Shown: piece after piece, positions 1 through 64,000 of the stretch
Numbering within the stretch: the stretch's first letter is position 1
Layout: each line of letters opens with the position of its first letter
Position numbers and translations under genes: made by a program
Notes under the pieces: generated by a model
What the model was told of the DNA's origin: nothing
Databases searched by the model: none
What the model saw: the letters and a program-made list of their open reading frames with translations, nothing else
Assembly (NCBI RefSeq): GCF_024679095.1
Contig: NC_066544.1
Location: 2,436,283 to 2,500,282, forward strand
Direction: 5' to 3'
From: Eriocheir sinensis
Taxonomy: Eukaryota; Arthropoda; Malacostraca; Decapoda; Varunidae
DNA length: 64,000 nucleotides

Positions 1-2266
<2,266 letters not shown>

Positions 2267-2868
2267 GTCTGGGAGAAGAAACTGGGGCTGTCAGGTTCTC
2301 TTGCAAGAAATAAACCCAGGTGCATTTCTGTCTCCATGGATAAATTCATGGATAGTGAGGTTAGATTGGGTTAGGTCTACAGGAGCTGCCTTGTATAGGC
2401 CAATCGGCCCCTTGCAGACTCCTTACGTTTTTATGTTCTCTATCAAAATTCAGCTTAGCAAGTCCCACTTGCTTGAACAACTTATTTTAATTAGAAAGGA
2501 TGTAGGAATATGTATGTATTTATAGAGAATAGCCTAAAACATGACCTGGGGATTCACTTGAATGTAATTGTTGAAAAAAGTTGATATCCTACTCCTTTTT
2601 ACATAGTGAAAGAAATAAGGCCAAATTATATGGTGTTGAAGATGCACCGGTATAAAAATGTATCACTCATTTATTTATCTATATTTTAGAAAAAATAACT
2701 TTCTCATCACCACCCAAGATATATTTATCATGATTCTTTTTTAAAGTACCTAATGTGTTTGATTGCCGAAGAAAATGTTAATTCATAAGAAGAGAAGTGG
2801 AGGAGGCATGTATATATTAAAAGAAGTTGAATTGCTGATGATAATCAAACACTTTCCTTGATGTACAG
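2267..2868. other. Intronic sequence, nothing recognised
   Basis: AT-rich sequence up to the acceptor of LYST exon a. I see no coding signal, no clear terminal repeat and no RNA gene. Confidence 0.6.
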
Positions 2869-56345
<53,477 letters not shown>

Positions 56346-56684
56346 GTAAGTGATTATGTTATGGAATTTAATCACAGAAGAGGGAAGTAAAGATAAATCA
56401 CCATAAAACAGATGAGATGAGGTTGCAAATAGAAGTTCAAGAGGATAGAGAGATAGGCAAGAAGCAGGGAAAGAGGCATAAAAAGGGGACTAAGACCAAT
56501 TGCCCTGCCCTGCTGGAGTTCTACCCTGCCACCAAGAAAATAAAATGACTAACATGTGAGGATGGGGCCCCTTTAGAGCCCGGGGGAAGGGGCGAAACGA
56601 AGGACAACAGACGGCCACCTCTTCCTCCTTCATCTTCACTGGCGCGCTGTCTCCTGGCTGCTTTCCAACCCATTAATTCATCAT
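56346..56684. other. Intronic sequence, nothing recognised
   Basis: Begins at the donor of exon n; no supported feature. Confidence 0.5.
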
Positions 56685-57525
56685 GTAAGCAAATTTTCGT
56701 AACTCCGTGTTAGTTTTTGATTGTTTTATGGCAACCTAGACCTACGTGAACAAGTAAAAAGTTGAGTGTAGCCTATATTAGTTGATATAGTGCAGGGTGA
56801 GTTTGCTGAAATGACCTTTCGGCCTATAAGTTTAGCAGGTTTGGAGTTAAAGTATTGCTTTATCATAATAATTGACTAGTTTGCACATTTTCTCGACCAC
56901 AAAGGTGCTTCTAGGCGGTTTTATGTCAAGCAGCACCAATGTGAATCAGTAATACAGGCGAATGCAGCATAATTTGCGTACTGTGCAGCAAGCCAAATAT
57001 GCAAGAATTTGCTGTAATAATAATAATTAAGTGTTTTAGTAGGAATATAAAGTCAATTTTGTGCACATTAGAACAAGTTAAAAATTAACCAAGCAGCACA
57101 GAAACCGTCACCCAGGCAATGATGCCAAGTCTGCGAGTCCACCTCTGAAGGATTATCCCTGCCAGCTCTCATGGAACCACTATAGTGCGTTGACAAAGAT
57201 GGAGAGTGATTAATACTCAGTATGGAGAAAGAATAGTCTGCGCTCAACAGTACGGGGAGAATGAGAGAACGTGTTGTGTGAAAGGGGTAACTTTGGTAGT
57301 GAGTGGGTTTTTCACGGGTTACTGTGATTTGAGTAATAACGGTCACTGTATTGCAAGGTCTTAAGTTAAGCATTCTAGCGTAACTACATAATCAGCAAAA
57401 ACAAGGTCAGTGTCCCAGGTATAGATGGTATGCATTGATATAGGCTACTTTTTTACTTGTTCACATAGGTCTAGGTTGTCATAAAACAATAAAAAACTAA
57501 CACTGAGTTACGAAAATTTGCTTAC
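56685..57525. repeat. Unclassified element with ~100-bp inverted ends
   Basis: GTAAGCAAATTTTCGTAACT and on at 56685-56785 is the imperfect reverse complement of 57425-57525. The interior is AT-rich with no gene. No target duplication recognised, so the class is unknown. Confidence 0.75.
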
Positions 57526-58291
57526 CTGGTGAAGTATCGGGACGATTATTCTAGTTACGGTCCACGTGGCTGCTTTCAAAATGTAAACACGGTGCCAGAG
57601 TGAAAAATGCGAAGCGCACTATATACCTTCCGACGTACCAACATTTCCATGATCAGCCCACTCCAAGGGGGAAGGGATGGTATGTGTTAACGTTACCCCG
57701 CACCTCCACGGCCCAAAAGGTCCAGTCAAGTGGTCCCGTCAGGGAAGGGGGAAGGGTTGATTTAACAATCTGGGCGTCAGTCACCAGCATGTTGGTTATT
57801 TTCTCGTGATCAGTAAGTTGTGGTCACAAGAAGAAGAGCGTGTCAGCTGATCGTTTCAGTAGCTATCCGCGTGTTTATTCCAGTACCACAATGAGTTCCA
57901 CGAAGCTAGATGAGCTTGGTGTAACCAGGTTGAGCAGGTCTTGAACTTGAGTCATGTCCAAGCGTAGCCACTGCCACATCGTGGCTGGGTCCTCACTGCT
58001 AAGTTCTTGTAGCACTTAACAGTTGCAAGCTGTGACACACACTCCCTTTGTCTCCTAGCTGACCACTCCAAACTAACAAATGCTTTCTTTTCATTTTTTT
58101 CTATTTCTTCAGCAAACACCACAAAGCAAACTCTGCAATGCCTGGATCCATTGTTTGTTTTGCTTTTCATCTGATATATCCCAGAATGCAACAGTCCTCT
58201 GTGTGACCAAACTTGAAGATAAATTCGGAGCAGAAATTTGTTGGGAGATAATTTCGTTGGGAAATTCCAAAGAAACTAGCTTGTGTGACCA
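57526..58291. other. Repeat-derived intronic sequence
   Basis: 57790-58070 matches the interior of the Tigger-like MITE (about 50190-50480, AAGTTGTGGTCACAAGAAGA and a GTGTTTATTCCAG block) but has no terminal repeats of that family. Other parts unrecognised. Confidence 0.6.
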
Positions 58292-58700
58292 CGTCTTTAA
58301 GCTGCTGGTGTCACACTGGGCCTTTTTCCTCCAACCGCGTTGGCGATAGGGGGTGACCGGCAACTCCAACTTTTCCGGGTTTGCGTCACACATGGCCAAG
58401 GTCGATTCTCCATATTCACAATGTAAACAAAGCAGTCGCCCTGTATCGATTAAATAGTTAGCAAAGCAGCTCTGCCAGTCTACTTTACGAGTTTCTTGGT
58501 TGGTCATTTTCCACTGCTCCTCACTCCTTAGCCACTGCCGTCATCTGTTTGTTTACATACAGCCGCGCGGTTGCTTGTTCCCCCAAATGTTTTCCATCCG
58601 TACGGACAAACGACAACTCACTCCCGGTTGGGCACATGGGCAACCGTGGTTGCCAGTATCCCCAACGGTTGGAGGAAAACGGCCAGTGTGACACCACCTT
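58292..58700. mobile_element. Inverted-repeat MITE (Harbinger-like, tentative)
   Basis: GGTGTCACACTGGGCC near the left end and GGCCAGTGTGACACC near the right end begin inverted arms of about 50 bp (TTTTCCTCCAACCG and CGGTTGGAGGAAAA). TTAA/TAA lies at both ends. Related end words occur at 7960-8010 and 37905-37960. Confidence 0.65.
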
Positions 58701-59042
58701 AACCCTTCCGCTCTGGGTGTCCTCTTGGAAGGACGCGCGTAAAATTTGGCAAAAATCCGGGTGTCCTCTCTGAAGGCATGTGCATATTTCTACCATTTGA
58801 AATGCGCGCCCGGGCTTAGTTTGGTATGAGCCCACGCCCAGCATCCCAGAGCACGTGTTGGCATCACCAGTCAGTTGGTCACTAGCTGCAGTGATGGAAG
58901 GACATTATTTTTCACTTTTCGATGTGTCTGAATGTGTGCCTTCCTCCGCTGCTTCCTCACCTCCACCCGCACGAAAGGTTGTTAGGATTTGTCGCACAGA
59001 GCCTAGCCCCACCCCCTGCAGTGACGTCGCACGCTGATATCT
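58701..59042. other. Intronic sequence, one TTAA-MITE-like end
   Basis: Starts TTAACCCTTCCGCTCTGGG with a repeated GGGTGTCCTCT word, like one end of a TTAA MITE whose other end is not seen. No gene. Confidence 0.4.
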
Positions 59043-59222
59043 CCTGATTGGCTGCTGCCTCCCTCCTTCCCCTCTCTCCCCTGCTCCTTGCCTCTCTCTC
59101 ACTCTCTCCCTCCCTTCTCCCACTTATATTGTTCTTTGTTTTTTTTTTCTGTTATTCAACAATTTTTCTGTTATTCAACAATTTTTCCTTTTCCTATGAC
59201 ACTCTCTCTCTCTCTCTCTCTT

Positions 59223-59321
<99 letters not shown>

Positions 59322-59493
59322 CTAGATATTTACATAAATACGGACAGAGAGACAGACAAACAGACAGATAGATTGACAGACAAACACACATGTAAGGAGG
59401 AAGAGACATAAACAGACAGTCATACACATACAGAAAGGTAGACAGACACAGATAGACACACACATACATGCACATATACAAACACAAAAGCAA

Positions 59494-59524
<31 letters not shown>

Positions 59525-59600
59525 TTGTGAAAGTCACTGGCTGCTGACACAGGCACAATCAACCCAACTCATACTCTCTCTCTCTCTCTCTGGATCTAAG

Positions 59601-59686
<86 letters not shown>

Positions 59687-59837
59687 ATAGGAAAAAGACA
59701 AAGAGGAGCTATTTGTTGAATAACAGAAAAAAATACAAAGCACAATATATGCAGGAGGGAGGGAGAGAGCGACAGAGAGCAAGGCAGAGGGAGAAAGGCA
59801 ATGAGGTTGGGCAGAAAGGGGAAGGAAGGAGGCAGCA

Positions 59838-59842
<5 letters not shown>
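59043..59842. repeat. Inverted-repeat element with CT/GA microsatellite core
   Basis: TGGCTGCTGCCTCCCTCCTT and on (59043-59200) is the imperfect reverse complement of 59683-59842. Both contain CTGTTATTCAACAA or its complement. Between them lie (CT)n and (GA)n arrays (59203-59221, 59227-59319, 59503-59523, 59575-59591, 59608-59681) and a GACAGACA-type region. Confidence 0.85.
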
Positions 59843-59875
<33 letters not shown>

Positions 59876-59999
59876 CAACAAAGGAGGCAACTCAAGGGCA
59901 CACAAAAAAAGAAAACAATAATAAAAAAAAGCCCACTACTCGCTGCTCCTAAAAAAGAAACAAAAGAGGTGGCCGAAAGCAAGATCAAATACGGGAGGA

Positions 60000-62352
60000 T
60001 TTACATAGATTTACATAGAAAATCAGACCACACAGACCCCATGGTCCAGACTTGGTGGTCTGTCCTTAAACCTAAGTGATTTTACATTAATCAGAAGACT
60101 CCAAAACGTTGCACTTCTACTCTAGTTGATATTAAGTTGAAGGAAGTGACGGTCGAGCTTATTTTTGAAGGAGTCAATCGTGTTACACTGGACCACTGAT
60201 GGTGGAAGCTTATTCCATTCTCGCACTACAACGTTGGTGAAGAAAAATTTTGTGCAGTCTGAATTTACTTGTCTACATCTGAGTTTTACGCCATTGTTCC
60301 TCGTGCGCAGACTGTCATCGATCATAAACAATGTTGATCTGTCTACATTCGTGAAACCATTAAGTATTTTAAAACATTCGATCAGTTTTCCTCGGAGGTG
60401 ACGTTTCTCAAGAGAGAACATGTAAAGGGTAGAAAGCCTTTCTTTGTAGGATTTGTTGCGCAAGGAAGGGATCATTTTCGTTGCCCGACGCTGAACACCT
60501 TCTAATTAAGCAATATCCTTTGCATGGTGGGGGGACCAAAACTGTACCGCATATTCCAAGTGGGGTCTGACTAAACTGTTGTAGAGCGGGAGTATTACAT
60601 CTTTATTCTTGAATACAAAGTTTCTTTTAATGAAGCCCAACATTCTATTCGCTTTATTTGCTGCATCGATGCATTGCTGTGAGAATTTGAGGTTTGACGC
60701 AATTTTGACCCCCAAGTCTTTGACGCATTGAACGCTTTTGAGTTTAACGCCGCGCATTTCGTATTCGAACTTCTTATTCCTCGTTCCAACTTGAAGGACC
60801 TGGCACTTGTCTACGTTAAAGGGCATCTCCCATCTATCCGACCAAGCTGAAATTTTGTGCAAATCCTCTTGGAGGCTTTGCCTGTCTTCGTCAGTGAGAA
60901 CCGAGTTACCAATCTTTGTGTCGTCTGCAAATTTACTAATGCGGTTATTGAGTCCAACATCCACGTCGTTGATGTAAATAATGAAGAGCACTGGGCCAAG
61001 GACCGAGCCCTGAGGGACGCCACTAGTGACAGGCACTCTGAGTTAAATCCACAATCACTACTCTTTGTTGTCTGTTGCTCAACCAATTCGCGATCCATTG
61101 GTTTACTTGACCGTCAATACCTATTTGCTTTAATTTGTAAAGTAATTTATGATGCGGACTTTATCAAACGCTTTCTGGAAATCAAGATAGACTACGTCCA
61201 GTGATTTGGTTACGTCATAAACAGTGAAGAGGTCGTTATAAAAGGTTAATAGGTTTGATAGGCAGGATCTTTTGTTTCGAAGCCATGCTGTGAGTCCCCA
61301 ATCAATGAGTGGCTTTCAAGGTAACTCACAATTTTGTCTCTAATTATGCTCTCAAGTAGCTTACCTACAACCGAAGTTAGACTAATGGGCCTGTAATTAC
61401 CTGGTACTTTTTTGTCTCCTTTCTTGAAAATCGGTGTCACGTTAGCCTTTTTCCACTCTGAAGGGCGATGCCTTGTCGCAAGGACATATTGAATACGGTT
61501 GTGATGGAGGAGAGTATTTCGCTCTTCGTTTCTTTCAGCAGAGTTGGATATACTTTGTCAGGTCCAGGACTTTTATTTGTTTTAAGTGAATGGAGAGCTT
61601 TAAGGACTTCATCAGTTGCTATTTCAAAATTAGGCAATGCATGCTCGAGATTTACAATAGTACTGGTGTTGGTGGTAGCGAGGAAGACTGTTAGTATTAA
61701 ACACTGAGGAAAAGTAATTGTTTAAGAGGTTTGCAATGTGTTGGCTGTCAGTGCCATCAGTCGCTGTTTGTTAAAAAGTCCAATTTTTTGATCGATTTCT
61801 GTTGTGTTTGTAACTGAAGAAAGATTTTGGTTACTTTTACAGTGCAATATTTTCTTTTAAATACGCCTGGCATCATTATAAAGTCTAATGTTCGGGCGTG
61901 TTTTGTTCTTTCTTTAACCTGTAAAACAATTTTCTCTCATTGACTGATTGTTTAATTTCGCTATTAAACCACGGTTTTTATTAGTGTTAATTCGAATGTG
62001 TACTGCTGAGTGAGTAAGTGATTTTTCTTCTCTACGTTGTCGTCATCTGATAGTTGTATTTCTGTTAGTTTTGTCGGATTTCTACAAAGTTAGCTCTTTG
62101 AAATTGGGCACCTTTACTTTATTTTCAGTCACTGATGATTGAGTTAATGTCGCCAAGACTAATTTATGATCGCAAGAACCGAGGTGTTCTCCTACCATGA
62201 CACTACTGACAAGGTTATCTTGGGTCGTTATAACAAGGTTTAGTATATTATTTTGTCGAGTTGGCTCAGAAACCATTTGGCTTAGATAATTTTCTTCTAG
62301 AAATTCGATCATTCTATGTGACTCGCCTTCTGTACCTGACAGTGTCGCCCAG
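60000..62352 (-). mobile_element. CR1 copy 2, 5'-truncated, nested in LINE D
   Basis: Same family as 18806-28110. 3' end with ATTTACATAG repeats, RT thumb (60475-60122), palm with GVPQGSVLGPVLFIIYINDV and an intact FADDT box (61036-60506), finger fragments (61637-61246), and the endonuclease C-terminus (62399-62082, EPTRQNNILNLVITTQDN). Truncated at the 5' side inside the endonuclease. Several frameshifts. It serves as the empty-site reference for the insertions in copy 1. Confidence 0.9.
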
Positions 62353-62692
62353 TCGATATGGGAGAGGTGTCCTGATACCCTCCTCTTGAAAGAGTTCAAT
62401 TTGTAGGCAAGAGGAAATACAGATGAAGGAAGATTGTTCCAGAGTTTACCAGCGTGAGGGATGAAAGAGTGAAGATGCTGGTTAACTCAGGGTTTGGACA
62501 GTATAGGGATGAGCATGAGTAGAAAGTCGGTGCAGCGGGGGGGGAGGGGGGGGAAGGCATGCAATTCGCAAGTTCAGAAGAGCAGTCAGCGTGAAACTAT
62601 CGATAGAAGATAGAAAGAGATGCAACATTTTAAAGGAATTTAAGAGGTAGAAGACTATCAGTATGAGGAGGAGAGCTGATGAGACGAAGAGC

Positions 62693-63889
62693 CTAGCCTC
62701 CACTCTGTCCAGAAGAGCTGTGTGAGTGGAGCCCCCCACATGAGATGCATACTCCATACGAGGGCGGACAAGGCCCTGTATATGGACAGCAACTGTGCAG
62801 GGAGAAGAACTGGCGGAGACGGTACAGAACGCCCAGCCTCAAGGAAGCTGATTTAGTAAGAGATGAGATATGAAGTTTCCAGTTGAGATTTTGAGTTAAG
62901 GATAGACCGAGGATGTTTAGTGTTGAGGAAGGTGATAGCTGGGTGTTGTCAAAGAATAGGGGATAGTTGTTTGGAAGATTGTGTCGAGTGGATAGGTGGA
63001 GAAACTGTGTTTTTGAGGCGTTGAAGGACACCAGGTTCTTCTTGCCCCAATCAGAAATAATAGTAAGGTCTGAGGCTAGGCGTTCTGCAGCCTCCAGCCT
63101 TGAGTCGTTAAGTTCCTGTAGGGTGGGTCTTCTATTAAAAGAAGTTGAGTAATGCAGAGTGGAATCATTGGCGTAGGAATGGATAGGACAGTTCGTTTTG
63201 GAAAGAAGATCATCAATGAACAACAGAAAAAGAGTGGGAGATAGGACAGAACCCTGTGGGACACCACTGTTAATAGATTTAGGGGAAGAACAGTGACCGT
63301 CTACCACAGCAGAAATAGAACGGTCAGAAAGGAAACTGGAGATAAAGGTACAGAGAGAAGGATAGAAACCGTAGGAGGGTAGTTTGGAAAGCAAAGATTT
63401 GTGCCAGACCCTATCAAAAGCTTTTGATATGTCCAGCGCAATAGCAAAAGTTTCACTGAAACGGCTAAGAGAGGATGACCAAGAGTCAGTTAAGAAGGCT
63501 AGGAGATCACCAGTAGAACGCCCCTTGCGGAACCCATACTGGTGATCAGATAGAAGGTCAGAAGTGGAAAGGTGCTTTTGAATCTTCCGGTTAAGGATTG
63601 ATTCAAAAGCTTTAGATAGACAAGAAAGTAAAGCTATAGGACGGTAGTTTGAGGGATTGGAGCGGTCACCCTTCTTAGGCACAGGCTGTATGAAGGCATA
63701 CTTCCAGCAAGAAGGAAAGGTAGATGTTGACAGGCAGAGGCGAAAAAGTTTGAGCAGGCAGGGTGACAGCACGGAGGCACAGTTTTTAAGGACAATAGGA
63801 GGCACTCCATCAGGTCCATAAGCCTTCTGAGGATTGAGGCCAGAGAGGGCATAGAAAACATCATTTTGAAGAATCTTTATAACAGGCAT
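62693..63889 (-). pseudogene. Reverse transcriptase of LINE copy D (catalytic box changed)
   Basis: A 398-residue open frame: LNPQKAYGPDGVPPIVL, FIQPVPKKGDRSNPSNYRP, YGFRKGRSTGDLLAFL, ALDISKAFDRVWHKS, SGVPQGSVLSPTLFLLF, then HSYANDS where YADDS is expected. The first Asp of the catalytic pair is Asn, so RT activity should be lost although the frame is otherwise open. The thumb ends in a frameshift near 62760. Confidence 0.88.
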
Positions 63890-64000
63890 AAAGGAGTCAG
63901 AGGGATGATGAGTAGGAGGAATATGCCCAGAATCGTCCAGAGTGGAGTTTTTTTTAGAAAAAGTTTGAGAGAAGAGTTCAGCCTTAGAGATAGATGAGAC

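Larger units (their letters stand above)
59843..64000 (-). mobile_element. Jockey-like LINE copy D, split by a CR1
   Basis: On the minus strand the 3' poly-A and tail lie at 59843-59998 (GAGCAGCGAGTAGTGGGC) and the rest at 62353-64000. Copy C reads across the junction (CACGGGAGGAGAGGTGTCC near 34600). The long RT frame is 63889-62693, and the element continues past the window end toward the linker and endonuclease. Confidence 0.88.

Overview
This is a eukaryotic, intron-rich and extremely repeat-rich window. I see no bacterial genes, operons, CRISPR arrays or rRNA. Long (CT)n/(GA)n and (TA)n arrays, CR1 and jockey-like non-LTR retrotransposons and many cut-and-paste DNA elements suggest a decapod crustacean, probably a crab. 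That organism call is inference from repeat style and protein likeness.

The only host gene I can support is on the + strand: the C-terminal part of the lysosomal trafficking regulator LYST (the Chediak-Higashi gene; mauve in Drosophila). Fourteen coding exons between 2869 and 56345 join in consistent phase. In order they encode the end of the PH-like domain, the whole BEACH domain and most of the C-terminal WD40 repeats. Earlier exons lie 5' of the window and the last exon(s) 3' of it. Exon a sits alone at 2.9 kb, b and c at 6.1-6.6 kb, d at 16.7 kb, e at 39.9 kb, f at 42.7 kb, g at 44.6 kb, h and i at 46.7-47.3 kb, and j to n at 54.0-56.3 kb.

The introns are filled with mobile elements, many nested so that target-site duplications or intact sister copies prove the insertion. 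(1) 10351-14163 is a Tc1/mariner-type element with a DD82E transposase relic and inverted ends that run into ~0.7 kb of CT/GA repeat on each side. (2) 18806-28110 is a CR1 retrotransposon with an esterase-type ORF1. It is broken by a piggyBac element, which is itself broken by a hAT element, and also by two SINEs and a MITE. (3) 29739-30883, 40430-41610 and 49825-51150 are copies of a foldback hAT-like element. (4) 33262-37161 and 59843-64000 hold nested jockey-like LINEs. (5) 37415-39778 holds several MITEs stacked in one another. (6) 47450-53340 holds two copies of another CR1-like LINE, both hit by MITEs.

No transposase or reverse transcriptase here looks intact: frameshifts, nested insertions or changed catalytic residues are visible. 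I found no convincing new multi-gene system. The most distinctive items are the DD82E element with microsatellite-bearing ends, the datable nested insertions, the foldback hAT family with a 34-bp minisatellite at one end, and a possible 12-nt microexon in LYST.
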